In this document: in pieces, positions 27,011-39,797 of the stretch
How the letters are laid out: each line of letters begins with the position of its first letter
How positions within the stretch are numbered: the first letter of the stretch is position 1
NCBI GenBank assembly: GCA_023525715.1
Contig: CM042012.1
Span: forward strand, 115,871,298-115,935,297
Source of the DNA: Cichorium intybus
Taxonomy: Eukaryota > Streptophyta > Magnoliopsida > Asterales > Asteraceae
Reading direction: 5' to 3'
Length of the DNA: 64,000 bases
Notes under the pieces: generated by a model
Told to the model about the DNA's origin: nothing
Seen by the model: the letters and a program-made list of their open reading frames with translations, nothing else
Databases searched by the model: none
Made by a program: the position numbers and the translations under genes

Positions 27011-29770
27011 TCTTTCAAATTTTTGATTAGAACAAATAGGCTTTTCGGGTTCAAAAACAACCTTTTGAGGAGTATCAGAAGGTTTCCTGATATTCGAAAG
27101 TTTGTGTTGATTTCTAAAGGCTTTCTGTTTATTTTGAGAATCTCTGTAGTTCCTTCTTCTTCGATTGTCATAAAATCGTTTATGTTTTTCATAAAAAGGT
27201 GTTTTACCAAATTGTCTTTGGTTATTTGAAATTTTTGAAGATTATTCTGACGTCCGAAGGGATTTTTCAACTAGTAGATTTCATGTTTTCTTTTATTTAT
27301 TTTAATTTCCATGTCTTCATTCAAGTTATTTTCAAGCATTTTCTCAGTTGAGAAAAACCCTTCGTGTGTTACTCTCGCATTATCTTCTTTCATAAGGGAG
27401 AGTAATTCACAATTCTCTTCAAGTTTTACTCCTTGTTTAATGAAAACCATGTTTTTAAAGTTAGCAACCTTTGGATACGTACATGCTAGTTCAAAAAGCT
27501 TTTTTGTTTTATCAACAGAGAATTTTGAAAAGTCATCAGAAGGATCAATAACATATGTAGATTTAGGAGCTTCAACCGAAGAATCTTTTGTTACATCAGA
27601 AGTGCTGTTTTGAAAATTAGTCAATGGTGGTTTTGCTCACTTCTGTTGTACAGGATTCAGTTTTATTCGAAGAACAGACTGAAGAAGCTTTTTGTTGAGA
27701 AAGATCAATACAGTCTATTTCCTCAATATCGAAATCAGAATCAGAACAATCATCACACACAATATCATCTGAAGCATTATCATTTACTTTAACATTCGCA
27801 GAATCACATTTATTTACTAGAGGAGCGATGGGTAGAGAATCATCTATTACTTTTAAAAGATCATTGGAACTTAGAAAATTTTCAAATGGCACGATACCAT
27901 GAGCATAAGTTGGATTTGGAATTTCAGTAGATGATACAATAGATTCACATTCATAAGAAAGAGAATCTACATCTTGCAACTTGAACTCAATAAAAGGTAA
28001 AAGCTTTTTATGATGATCTGATGAAATATCAGAAGAATGGTAAATGCGAGTAATAAAAGCATATAATCTTTTAGCTGTTTCACAAAAAATATTTCTTTGT
28101 TTCAACAAAATTCCATTATTAACTCTAAACTGTTCCCTACTTTCTTCTAAAATCTCTATTTGTAATGGACTTTTCTCTAATGCCCCACACACTCCTTCTA
28201 GTTTTCCCTTAAGCGAAGTTACTTCATCCTTTTCTTGACACACATCACTATTTGCTGAAACAAGTAGTTGATTCATATACAGACAGTCAGAAGTAATTTC
28301 GTTAAGATCGTTAATAAAAAGTTCTTCTGGAACGTTAAAGTTTTGAAGTAAGAGTGATACATGTTCAGGGATGGTAAGACGAGCATTTGATGATGAGTTA
28401 GTCCCTTGTGCCATTAGACAGACACCATTGATGTTGCTTTCCTTCTTTTCATCCGAACTCTCATCATCTTACCATATACCATGACCAGTATGAACAACAT
28501 ACATTGCCCCATGAGTTGGTTTACGAATTTCATCATCATCCGAACTAGATGACCAGATTTGGTAGGTGTCATCGCCTCCTTTAGGAGCAACAAGAGATAC
28601 GCTTTGTGTCTTCACATGAACCTCTTCTTGTTTCTTCGTATAGTAAGCCTCATCCTTGACTCTTTCCTTTTTCTCATTCGCCTTTTTCAGCATGCAGTCT
28701 TTGGCTAGATGATTCTTTCCATAGCAGTAGTTGCAGTCATATCCAGAATCTCCTAACAACTTCTTTTCCGGTTGAGGTGTCGTTTCAGACTTTGGTTTGT
28801 TGGAATGTTCAGCTGGCTTTATTTGCTGTTTTCCATTATTTAAATTTCGATTGAAGTTTGATTTGCTCAGTGGCCTTTTCTGAAAGTTTCTGTTGTTATT
28901 AGAGTATAAGGCCTTCGAATCACTTTCTTCATCCTCCTCACCTTCATCATCTGCATTAGTGACCTCTTCGGATTCAGTTTTGGAGACAAAAGACAGAGTT
29001 CCGGCATTAGGTAAATCACCTGTTGCTTCTAAAACGTCGTACTCATAAGATTTGAGAAGGTTATAGAGTTCTTCAAGCGAGTATAAGTTGATCTTCTCAT
29101 AAGCTCTCACCATCATGGTGATCTGCTTCCATTCCCTTCGGAGACATTGCATAAATAAAGTTTGTTTCATTCGAAGTCTTTGACACACCATATTTTTCTA
29201 GTTCATAGAACACATCATTAAACCTTTCATAGGTCTGGTCTATATTTTCATTGTCCATTGTTTGAAATTACTAAAATCAGCCAAAATGTTGTTAACTATA
29301 CTATTTTTCATGACATCATTACCTTCGTATCGCATCTTCAATCTGTCCCAAATTTCTTTTGCAGATTTGGATCCTCGGATCAGATTGAAGGCGACAGGAG
29401 GTAGACCACTCTTCAATTCACACATGCAGCGTTTGTCATTCTCCACCTTATTCTTGTTCGCGTCAATGGTAACTTCAGTCTCGACTGGAAGAGTGGTAGC
29501 TTCACCTGATTTCGTAGCAAATCTAGTTTGGACATTCGGATTGAATGGACCTTCCTTTAGAGATCGTAAGATATCTTCATCAATACCAGATAAGTGATCT
29601 TCCATTCGGTCAACACATTGCTGGAACCAAGTAGAGCCGCGTAATTCATCATAGCATTGTTCGCGTTGTAGGCCATCGAAAATTACAGATCGTTGCAGAA
29701 AGATTACTAAGATCAAATCTTCGAAACACAGAAGAGTGGATTCAAGAACAATTTGAAACCACGAATCAAA
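27007..29770 (-). pseudogene. Element C gag (broken)
   Basis: Starts just inside the PBS. 29240-29716 is the Copia gag core (SAKEIWDRLKMRYEGNDVMK). The core continues out of frame through about 29130-29270, where a different frame gives IDQTYERFNDVFYELEKYG, then in 28469-29191 (SLEELYNLLKSYEYDVLE) to a zinc knuckle CNYCYGKNHLAKDC (CX2CX4HX4C). A single stop at 28469-28471 separates this from a C-terminal extension (27617-28414) with coiled-coil character. Another frame change leads to 27007-27624. Gag packages the RNA. This copy cannot make a full product. Confidence 0.8.
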
Positions 29771-29809
29771 GAGCGTAGTTAATCTCAGTAATAGATTAGC
29801 AAATAACCT

Positions 29810-29821
29810 GCTCTGATACCA
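29810..29821 (-). promoter_or_regulatory. Element C primer-binding site
   Basis: Minus strand TGGTATCAGAGC, complementary to the 3' end of initiator Met tRNA, two bases inside the 5' LTR. Confidence 0.9.
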
Positions 29822-29823
29822 CT

Positions 29824-29990
29824 TGTAAGATCAAAATACGAATGAAAGAAAACAACGAGAACAAAAAGTGTGAATATTCAATAGGTCGAATGATTTTATT
29901 CACAGTAGAAAGATAGTGCTCCTAATCTTGAAGATGAGCAACTATTAAGAACGTTACAGTGAATACAGCAAAGCAAAAGTACGTACTAAC
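29824..29990 (-). repeat. Element C 5' LTR, first piece (U5 side)
   Basis: Equivalent to 16251-16417 of the 3' LTR. Broken off at 'gtacgtactaac' by the insertion of element A; the rest of the LTR is at 45272-45522. Confidence 0.95.
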
Positions 29991-30758
29991 TGAAGGGTTT
30001 CTATGCAATCAATGAACAAATAGATTCCTATGGTTCACATGCAACCCTAATATGATCTATGTTTTCTTCTATGAAGATAATAAACTAAACCTAAAGGAAC
30101 AATTAATTTCTAAAGATCAAAACTGAGAAAACCAACCTTTTGATCTTATGATCCTTGAAGGTAGCAGAAAAATAATCCTGCCTCAAATGCAAGTCACACC
30201 CAAGCAATGGAGAAGACAGTCCAGCAGAGTAACAGAGAGAGAGATGGCTTGAAGAATGAGGTGCCCAGGGGGTTGCTTTTATAGCCTGCAAGGGTTACAC
30301 CTGAAACCCTAAGGAGCCTCCAAATGGACAAGCCTTTTGACCACTTGGACCAGGCTTCCCAATACCCTAATTATGGTTTCGCCAAACTCTGGAGGAGGCT
30401 CCAGGGTGGCGCCATTTTGGTCCCTGGTTATTACCTGGCTAGTTATTCAACTATTGAATAAATGCAAACCAGTCCCTGTACCTTTTATTAATTTATTTAA
30501 TCACTAAATTAAATCCAATTAATTATTGATTAAATTTCAATTAATTAATATAATTTCTAATTAATATATTAACACTTAAATATATTAATAAACCATATAT
30601 TTATTTTCAATTGATTTATTAAACAATTAATAAATCAACCATTCTCTCTACTGAACTATACATCTATCCTCCAGCTATGACGGCAACCCAAATGGACTTA
30701 GCTTCTATTAACAAGATAAATACAATTATAAGTCATGGCTTAGACACCTAATCCAACA
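29991..30758 (-). repeat. Element A 3' LTR
   Basis: 768 bp, + strand TGAAGGGTTTC...CACCTAATCCAACA. Very similar to 36917-37686, with a few substitutions and small indels, so A inserted fairly recently. The short frame inside is not a gene. Confidence 0.95.
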
Positions 30759-31608
30759 GTCTCCCACTTGGATAAGTCTATGACTTTAATTGTGTGTTTA
30801 CCTTCTGTTTAATATCAGTTTCCTAGAAACTGTCCTGAACTCTGACCTAGTCAGTTCTGTCCAAAGATAAGTGATCAATGATACTCTGTCGAACAAGATA
30901 TTCTCCGACTCTAGACATGGATAAGATCAATCTTGGTCTGATGCTCTGTTTCTCGATTTCTAATTTGCATATGACTTTTGAGACTACTAATTGAACACAT
31001 CAATTCAGTCCCAGTTGGCCAACACTTTCAGTCAACTTCAAAATCATCGAGAGGCCCACAGATATCTGTTTCCCATTGGGTCAGGGGACGGATAAGTTTC
31101 GACTTATATGTCCATACCTTTTGCTAGTCAGAATACTCACAACAATGTGTTTTATAACACCGAGTTACCGGTGCATTTTCGCATTATCAATAAGCACTTG
31201 TCTTGTAATTTACAGATCATATCTCTCCACTTAAAGATCAAAAGGATATTATCGTCTTAACATTGCTCGTGATATAATCCATGAAGCAATCTGTTAAGCG
31301 CGGGTTTATCCAATACTCAAATCTCTATTTTCTAAGTACTCATGAACGTTGTAGCAGTCTTACTGCAATGTCTAACTCCTTAGACAATCTACAACCGATT
31401 CATGACAGTCTTTGCTCACACTTACTCCCTAATAGTGTGATCGACTGTGGAAATTTAAATAATCTAATTATTTAGGAAGTTAAACATGCAAATATAGAAA
31501 CACAATAATAAACAATTGACAAAGGCAGTAACAATACTCATTTATAAATCTCAATTATAAAATCACCAAGTCAATTACATTTATAATGTTTACAAGTTTC
31601 AAATCTAT
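30759..31608 (-). other. Element A 3' untranslated region
   Basis: About 850 bases between the pol stop and the 3' LTR, with no gene. It begins with the polypurine tract (minus AAGTGGGAGAC). Much of it is recognisable in inverted orientation in element B at about 43700-44485, for example the 'cacagatatctgtttcccat' segment, showing that A and B are one family. Confidence 0.7.
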
Positions 31609-33560
31609 CTAATTACTAAAACTAATATCATCCTTCAGGCCAATGCTCCGAGCATGCTGATTATGCTTCATCCTGCTTAGTGCTTTAGTCAAAGGATTAG
31701 CAGGATTATCTTCTGATGATACTCTCTTAACCAGTAAGTGACCTTCTTCTACTTGATGTCGAATATAGTGGTACTTTCTTTCGATAAGCCTGGACTTTCC
31801 ATGGTCTCGCGGTTCTTTTGTCAAAGTGACCGCTCCTTCATTATCGTAGAAAAGTTCAATCGGCTCCTGAATGCTCGAGACAACTCCAAGGTCACCGATA
31901 AAGTTCTTCAGCCAAGCCGCTTCTTTAGACGCTTCACTTGCTGCAATGTACTCTGATTCGCACGTTGAATCAGCCACCGTTTCTTGCTTGGAACTTTTCC
32001 AAGTGACCGCTCCACCGTTCAAAAGAAATACCCAGCCTGACTGGGACCGTCCACTGTCCCTATTTGTCTGGAAGCTGACATCTGTATATCCACTCATTTT
32101 CAAGTCATCACTGCCACCAAGGACTAATACCATATTCTTTGTCCTTCATATATACTTGAGTATTTTCTTGACCGCTATCCAGTGTGCCTTTCCAGGATTA
32201 CCCTGGTACCGACTCAATATGCTCAATGCAAAGGATACGTCGGGGCAAGTACATGTCATAGCGTACATGATCGACCCCACTGCCGAAGCATAGGGTACCC
32301 GACTCATCTCAGCTATTTCCTCATCGGTACTCAGGCTTTGAGTCTTACTCAATTTGGCATTACTCTGGATTGGTAGTTCTCCCTTTTTGGAATTTTCCAT
32401 GTTAAATCTTTTCAACACTTTTTCCAAATATGTACACTGGCTTAGACCTATTAATTTTCTCTTTCTATCTCTAAGTATTCTTATCCCGAGAATATAGGTA
32501 GCTTCTCCTAGGTCTTTCATGGCGAAACACTTCCCGAGCCAAGACTTGACATCTTGCAAGGTCGAAATGTCGTTTCCCATGAGCAGTATGTCATCAACAT
32601 ACAACACTAGAAAAGTGACTATACTCCCACTAGCCTTGACATATACACAGGACTCATCTTCACTCCTAGAGAAGCCAAACTCTTTGACTTTCTCATGGAA
32701 GCAGAGATTCCAGCTGCGAGATGCTTGCTTCAACCCGTAGATTGATCTTTCAAGCTTACATACTTTATCAGGGTGCCTTGTGTCTACAAAACCTTTTGGC
32801 TGACTCATGTAAACATCCTCAGTCAGTTTCCGGTTAAGGAAAGCGGTTTTGACATCCATCTGCCAAATTTCATAATCATGAAATGCAGCTATGGCAAGCA
32901 TTATCCTGATTGACTTAATCTTGGCTACTGGTGAGAAGGTTTCATCATAGTCAACCCCCGGGGTTTGAGTGAATCCCTTCGCAACCAGCCGATGTTTGTA
33001 AGTATGTACTTTGCCATCCATGTCAGTCTTCTTCTTGAAGATCCACTTGCACCCGACTGTCTTTCGACCCGTCACATTGTCAACCAAGTTCCAAACTTGA
33101 TTGTCATACATGGACTTAATCTCGCTGTCCATTTCCTCTTTCCACTTGGCAGACTCGGGGCCTGCCACTGCTTCGCGGTAGTTAGATGGCTCATGCAAAT
33201 TAGTCAATGTGCGATCACTGACCAACGTGTCACCGTCCGAAGTAATATGGAAACCATAAAACTCGGGCGGCATGCTAACTCTACCCGAATGCCTAAGGGG
33301 CAATGAGATGTCGGTGGGTCCAACAAGAACTTCTTCCTCATGTTGGTTGCTAGTTTTCCAAGGTTGTTTCATCGGACGTCTCCTGAATTTCTTCGAGATT
33401 GATCGTACTCCCACTGTTCTCTTTGGATATGAGTTCTCTCTCTCGAAAGAACCCCCGTCTTGCTACAAAGACCACGTCCTCGCTCGGTCTGTAGAACAAG
33501 TATCCAAAAGACTGTTTCGGGTATCCGATGAAGAAACACCTCTCACTTCTTTCTGCGAGC
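31609..33560 (-). pseudogene. Element A reverse transcriptase and RNase H
   Basis: 32146-33414 holds the RT: VGCKWIFKKKTDMDGK, FSPVAKIKSIRIMLAIAA, QMDVKTAFLN and the catalytic LYVDDILLMGND, then SIYGLKQASRSW. RNase H follows in the same frame (31609-32133) after one stop at 32146: VTWKSSKQETVADSTCESEYIAA, ERKYHYIRHQVEEG, NPADPLTK-like NPANPLTKAL. The acidic RT motif is intact, so this is a recently inactivated copy. Confidence 0.9.
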
Positions 33561-33589
33561 TTATCTGAAGTCTCTCATCTTACGAAAGC

Positions 33590-34720
33590 TTCACAGCCCT
33601 AGACTTTGATGTGTGCCAACGAGGGAACTTTCCCCGTCCACATCTCGTGCGGTGCTTTCGCAACCTTCTTGGTTGGGACAAGATTTAGGATATGGGCGGC
33701 AGTCTCTAAGGCATACCCCCAGAAATGGATTTGAAGTGAAGCTCGACTCATCATGGAACGAACCATGTCCAACAAGGTTCGGTTTCGCCTTTCAGCAACA
33801 CCATTCAACTGAGGTGTTCTTGGAGGCGACAACTGTGAAACAATTCCACATTCCTTGAGGTAATTGAGAAACTCGATACTAAGATACTCACCGCCTCTGT
33901 CGGATCTAAGCATCTTTATCTTTCTGCCTAATTGATTTTCTGCTTCGTTTTTGAACTCTTTGAACCTTTCAAAGGTATCTGACTTATTCTTGATTAAGTA
34001 GATATACCCATATCTACTAAAATCGTCAGTAAAGGTCACATAGAACCGCGTGCCATCTTTTGTGGTTGTTCTGAAGGGACCACACACATATGTGTGTATG
34101 ATGTCCAACAGACCTTCACCTCTTTCAAAGGAACCTTTGAATGGTGATTTTGTCATCTTACAAAGCAAGCAAGATTCACATACATCGTCCGACCCGAGGT
34201 CGAAAGATTCCAATACTCCATCCTTTTGGAGTTGGGCGATGCGTTTCTTGTTGATATGGCCAAGGCGACAGTGCCACAAGCATGCCTTTTCTATACCGCT
34301 CGAAGCATCAATAGCTAAAACATTTTTACCATAATTATCAACACACATAATAGATTCATACACTCCATCACAAGGCATAGCATTAAATATAAAAACATTA
34401 TCTTTGAAAACAGAAATTGAACCATTCAATTTATTAAATTCATAATAAAAGCCCTGTTTGAACAATGCATGAAAAGAAATTATGTTCTTTGCCATATCAG
34501 GCGCATAGCAACAATTATGTAAATCTAATCTAACTCTACTACTAAGCATTAGTCTATAGACACCGATCTTGGTAACAGGTGACGTTCGCCTATTGCCCAT
34601 GACCAGGTTCAATCTACCATGCTCCAGCTCCCTACTTTCCTCTAGGCCCTGCAAATTAGAACAGATATGAAAACCACATCCTGTATCAAGGACCCAAGAA
34701 CGGCAAAAAAGATGAGTTAT
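33590..34720 (-). pseudogene. Element A pre-integrase and integrase
   Basis: Minus frame 33599-34654. It contains the tail of the protease region, the GAG-pre-integrase zinc finger (CLWHCRLGHINKKR, CESCLLCKMTKSPF), and the integrase core with FTDDFSRYGYIYLI, MLRSDRGGEYLS and PRTPQLNGVAERRNRTLLD, the D-D-E arrangement. It ends at a stop at 33599 and RT continues in another frame. The protease active site is not clear because of a frame change near 34680. Confidence 0.88.
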
Positions 34721-35637
34721 TAGATATAGAGTATGTAACTGCTTGTGACGGTTTCACTTTACCGTCCTTGATATCCTGCAGATACGTTGGGCAGCTCCTC
34801 TTCCAATGACCCTTTTGCTTGCAGTAAAAACAGTCGGCATCTTTGGGGTTCTGAACATGCGGAATGCTGGAAGACTTGCCTTTCGGGGCACTGCTAGATG
34901 ACCCGACATGAGTCTTTTCCCTCCAGTTCTGCTTAGGAGGGCCCTTCCGTTTCTTTCTTTTGCCAGAGCCAATAGCCAGGACAGGCGGGTTGATAGGGAG
35001 CAAACCTTTTCCCTTCATACCGTCTTTAGCCGTACGAAGCATGAGGTGTAACTCAGCTAGGGTTGCCTGGTTGTTGTTCAAATGATACGCCAGTGTGAAC
35101 TGGTCATAAAAACTGGGCAAGGAGTTTAACACTATGTCAACAGCTAAATCCTCATGAACAGGCATTTCCAGCTTGCTAAGCCTCACCACATAACCATGCA
35201 TCCTTTGCACATGAGTGCAGATGGACTCTCCCTCTTTAGGCTTGCCGTTAGTGAAGGCTTTTACAACCTCACGCCTTTCGATGCGCTCTTGCTTGAGGAA
35301 CTTTTCCGCGAGCTCCTTATACATCTCGTAAGGGCAATAGTCCTCATAGATACGCTGTAGTTTGGGTTCATAGTAGCGATCATGATGCAGGCCACTTTGG
35401 TCGCATCATCGGAGTGTTTGGTGTACGAGGCGACTTCCTCGGGAGTAGCGGTATCTGGGACAACCTCAACTAGCTCGGTTTTCAGAACATACTCTTTGTG
35501 TTCAAACCGTAGAGCCATTTTGATGTTGCGGATCCAGTCATTGCAGTTAGTGCCGTCCAACGTCACTTTCGAGCACAATGACAGAATCGAGGTGACATTA
35601 CCGGGATTCGAGTGGGAACGGATTGGTCAGAAGACAT
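34686..35637 (-). pseudogene. Element A gag
   Basis: Likely start ATG at 35637 (MSSDQSVPTR). A frameshift in the first third leads to CSKVTLDGTNCNDWIRNIKMALR (35261-35578), and another to 34686-35324 with the gag core (THVQRMHGYVVRLSKLEMP, LNSLPSFYDQF) and a CCHC zinc knuckle CFYCKQKGHWKRSC near 34800. Two frameshifts make it non-functional. Confidence 0.88.
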
Positions 35638-36903
35638 CTGAATAAGAAGAAGGTAGTTTTAATTAGACATTTGTAAAATAATCCTTATATTCACCCAAGA
35701 ATAAATATAAGACTAGGATCCTACAATAACAATCTACAGTATCGAAAAGGGATGCCGTAATCTTTATTGTAAATTTTATAATGTAGGCGAATGACAATTC
35801 AGCCAATTCCACCGCCGAAAATAATCATATTATAATGGAATTCCTAGTTTCATTGAGATTTACTGAACTGTTCGATAGCATGTTTTAATCTCGGGAATGT
35901 CCCGCTATTTGTGACTGGGATACCGAGGATCACAAACCGGGTGTGAATAACCATGCAAATTGCTCGATACTCTTGAAGTCAATTGCCACCTCTAATTAAC
36001 GTGCCGGTAAACCACACATGCTCCGTCAATAATGAAAAAATCAAGAAACCCATTGCGACTCTTTGCGGACCCCAGTTGGCGTGCCGGTAAACCACACACG
36101 CTCCACCAACGTTCCACAAAATGCAATGTGCAATTTCATGGATTAGCACCAATTCACATTTTTGAACCTAAAGTAACTAGATTGGGTTTTGATTAAAGTT
36201 CTAGTACTTTCAATTATAGCATTATACTTTTAAGAGGCATTAGCGGTTCTATCAAACCCGTTCGGCTAACGACACTCGACTGACCAGGAGAGCGGTGGGT
36301 AAGAGTAGATACCCATTAGACTGCCATTTTATAGGCAGTCGCCTTATACCCTCTTTATAGGACAGTTTTGTGAATGAGGCCTACGAACGGTAAGACTAAC
36401 CAATTTTTCTTATATATAAATATTAACTTTTAATCATAAATATATAAGATATATTTTAATCTCATTAAAATATTTTAGAATTATTTTAATTATAATTTTC
36501 GCAAATTTTAAACAATTTTTTGAAAATTTAAATTAATTCTTTAAATTGATTTAATTGATCTTTTAATTAACAATTAATTAAACTAATTAAATCTAAGATA
36601 GATTTTATAAATTAATCAAATTAATTTTTTTTCTATCTAAGGCCCCTATGATTCGAAAATAGCAAGCCAACAAATAAGGGTTCCAGTTATTTAATCATTC
36701 AATAGTTTCCAAAATAACAACCTACTTATTTAAGGCAAGTAAATCAAGCAAATAAGGGGGACCATGGGGCTTGGCGGCTAGGGTTAGGAAACCCTAGCAT
36801 TGGCATCGATTTTTGGCCTCTTCCAAGAGGTGTTCATCGCAAAAACACCCACGACAAAAATAGTCCATGCAGTTTATATCAATTCATAAGAAAAAAAGCC
36901 TAT
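35638..36903 (-). other. Element A 5' leader
   Basis: About 1.27 kb between PBS and gag with no gene. It includes two copies of a motif that on the minus strand reads GGAGCGTGTGTGGTTTACCGG (36001-36025 and 36080-36105), also found repeatedly in B. It also holds a stretch around 36230-36370 that is conserved with B 39060-39230. These may be RNA packaging or structural signals (inference). Confidence 0.6.
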
Positions 36904-36915
36904 GCTCTGATACCA
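36904..36915 (-). promoter_or_regulatory. Element A primer-binding site
   Basis: Minus strand TGGTATCAGAGC, complementary to initiator Met tRNA, one base inside the 5' LTR. Confidence 0.9.
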
Positions 36916-36916
36916 C

Positions 36917-37686
36917 TGAAGGGTTTCTATGCAATCAATGAACAAATAGATTCCTATGGTTCACATGCAACCCTAATATGATCTATGTTTTCTTCTATGA
37001 AGATAATAAACTAACCCTAAAGGAACAATTAATTTCTAAAGATCAAAACTGAGAAAACCAACCTTTTGATCTTATGATCCTTGAAGCTAGCAGCAAAATA
37101 ATCCTGCCTCAAATGCAAGTCACACCCAAGCAATGGAGAAGACAGTCCAGCAGAGTAACAGAGAGAGAGAGATGGCGTGAAGAATGAGGTGCCCAGGGGG
37201 TTCCTTTTATAGCCTGCAAGGGTTACACCTGAAACCCTAAGGAGCCTCCAAATGGACAAGCCTTTTGACCACTTGGACCAGGCTTCCCAAAACCATAATT
37301 AGGGTTTCGCCAAACCCTGGAGGGGCCTCCAGGGTGGCGCCATTTTGGTCCCTGGTTTTTACCTGGCCAGTTATTCAACTATTGAATAAATGCAAACCAG
37401 TCCCTGCGCCTTTTATTAATTTATTTAATCACTAAATTAAATCCAATTAATTGTAGATTAAATCTCAATTAATTAATATAGTTTCTATTTAATATATTAA
37501 CACTAAAATATATTAATAAACCATATATCTATTTTCTATTAATTTATTAAACAATTAATAAATCAACCATTCTCTCTACTGAACTATACATCTATCCTCC
37601 AGCTATGAGGGCAACCCAAATGGACTTAGCTTCTATTAACAAGATAAATACAATTATAAGTCATGGATTAGACACCTAATCCAACA
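36917..37686 (-). repeat. Element A 5' LTR
   Basis: 770 bp, partner of 29991-30758. It is followed after two bases (ag) by the head of element B in the opposite orientation, giving a near-palindromic junction CCAACA-ag-TGTTGG. Confidence 0.95.
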
Positions 37687-37688
37687 AG

Positions 37689-38466
37689 TGTTGGATTAGG
37701 TGTCTAATCCATGACTAATAATTTGTATTTACCAAATTGATAGTAGCAAAGTCCATTTAGGTTGCCCTCTTATCTAGAGGTTTAGCAGAAAATCCAGGAG
37801 AGAGAAAGATTGATTTATTATATGATTAATAAATCAATAGAAATAAAATAAATAGTTTATTAATATATTATGGTGATAATATATTAATTAGAAACTATAT
37901 TAATTAATTAGAAATTAATCTGGAATTAATGGAAATTAATTTGGTGATTAATTTGATTAATTAAAGGTGTAGGGGCTGAATTGTAATTATTCAATAGTTG
38001 AGTAAGTGATAATTATGGTAGTTTAAGTGGGCAACGAAATTATGGAGGGATTATCCATAATTTCGATTATTATATGTTAGGATAAATAGATTTGAATTGA
38101 AAGATAAAGGTTTATCTTATTTGAATTCAAAAAGGTGTATCTCTAAAGGCTTATCTGGTGGCCACTTGGAAACTATAAATAGAGACCCCTAGGCACCATA
38201 AAAGCCATGACTTTTTCCTCTCTTCCCTCTCTCTGGAACTTTCGAAAACCCTAGTTTTGGGTGTGACTTCATTTGAGGCAAGGCACTTGCGTTGCTTAGC
38301 TTGCAAGAAACAACTAAAAGGTTAGTTTTTCTGATTTTATTCTTTTAGTTAGTTTCTTGTGGCCTTTAGGAATTTATTATATGTTCAATTAGAATAAAAC
38401 ATAGATCCAATCTAGGTTGCATGTGAACTTTGGATTTTAGTTCATAGATTTGCATAAAACCTTTCA
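37689..38466 (+). repeat. Element B 5' LTR
   Basis: 778 bp, TGTTGGATTAGG...AACCTTTCA. The right LTR is of identical length with only scattered substitutions. Confidence 0.95.
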
Positions 38467-38467
38467 G

Positions 38468-38479
38468 TGGTATCAGAGC
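38468..38479 (+). promoter_or_regulatory. Element B primer-binding site
   Basis: TGGTATCAGAGC directly after the 5' LTR. Confidence 0.9.
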
Positions 38480-39797
38480 ATTTTGGTTGTTTTCTTGTTG
38501 AATTACTATAATTGTCTTCCTAAAAATTAGGGTTTAATGCTTATAAACCCTAATTGGCCATATCGATTTTAGGGTTAGGGTTTTGGAAACCCTAGCCCCT
38601 CCCTTCTATGATTTTTGATTTTCTCATTTTGGTAACTTTAGTTATTTAAATGGATAACCTTAAACCCATTATTTGTTAATTTCGAAAATTAGGGGTTTAA
38701 GATAGGTTTAAATTAATTTGATTAATTTGTGATATCTATCTAGTTTTAATTAATTTAATTAATTGTTTAATTAAAAGATAATTAATGGTTTCATTTAATT
38801 TTAAATTTAATAGTTTTAAATTTCGAAAAATTAAAAGATAAAACTAGGAATATTTTAAAAGTCTAAAATATTTGGATTTAATTAATTTAATTAATTGTTT
38901 AATTAAAAGATGAATTAAATCATTTAAATTTTTAATTTAATTTTAAATTTAATAGTTTAAATTTCCAATAAATTAAAAGATAAATCAGGAATATTTTAAA
39001 AGGTTTAAAATACATCTTATATATATTATAATTAAAAGTTAATATTATATGTATAAGATAATTGGTCAGTCAAATCAATAGTAGGCCTCATTCACGAAGC
39101 TGGTCTATAATGAGGGTATAAGGAAACTGCCTATAAAATGGCGGTTGAATGGGTGTCCACTCTCACCCACCGCTGTCTTGATCAGTGGAGGGTCGTTAGC
39201 CGAATGGGTTTGATAGAACAACTTAATCTCATTAAAAGTATAATGTTATTAATGAGAGTACTAGAACAACTTTATCAAATCCCAAATCTAGTTACTTTAG
39301 GAAAAATATGAAAAGATGCTAACCCATGAAATTGCACATTACACTTTATGAGACATTAGTAGAGCGTGTGTGGTTAACCGGCACACTAATATGGGCTCAT
39401 AAAGAGTGGTAATGGGTTTCTCATGATTTATCATTGTTGATGGAGCATGTGTGGTTAACCGGCACATCAATTAGAGATGATAAATGACATTGAGGTTACC
39501 GAGCATATTTGCATGGTTATTCACATCCAGTTTGTGATCCTCGGCATCCCAGTCACAAACAGTGGAGCATATCCGAGATTAAACATGCCATTGAACAGTT
39601 CAATGAATCTCAACAGATCTAGGAATTTCATAAGACTGAAATTGATAAATGTTTGTCTACCTTAATGACCATTATGTTGTGATTACGGCATCCCTCTTCA
39701 CACCATAGTTGGGGTATTTTGGATGCTAGCCTCTTTAAATAATATATTGGGTAATTGTTTAAAATGGATTAAAATTAAACTAATTCAAATTTTATAG
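38480..39797 (+). other. Element B 5' leader with repeated motif
   Basis: No gene. AT-rich to about 39060, then a segment conserved with the leader of A ('ttagccgaatgggtttgatag'), with two copies of the GGAGC(G/A)TGTGTGGTTAACCGG-type motif at about 39362 and 39443. Confidence 0.65.

Larger units (their letters stand above)
29991..37686 (-). mobile_element. Copia LTR retrotransposon A
   Basis: Minus-strand element of about 7.7 kb with LTRs of 768 and 770 bp. On its own strand these begin TGTTGGATTAGGTGTCTAA and end ACCCTTCA. It has a Met-tRNA PBS (36904-36915) and a polypurine tract next to the 3' LTR (30759-30770, minus GTGGGAGAC). It sits inside the C LTR. The left target copy is CTAAC (29986-29990) and the right copy is at 45267-45271, displaced by the later insertion of B. 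Coding is decayed but all pol domains are recognisable. Confidence 0.93.
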
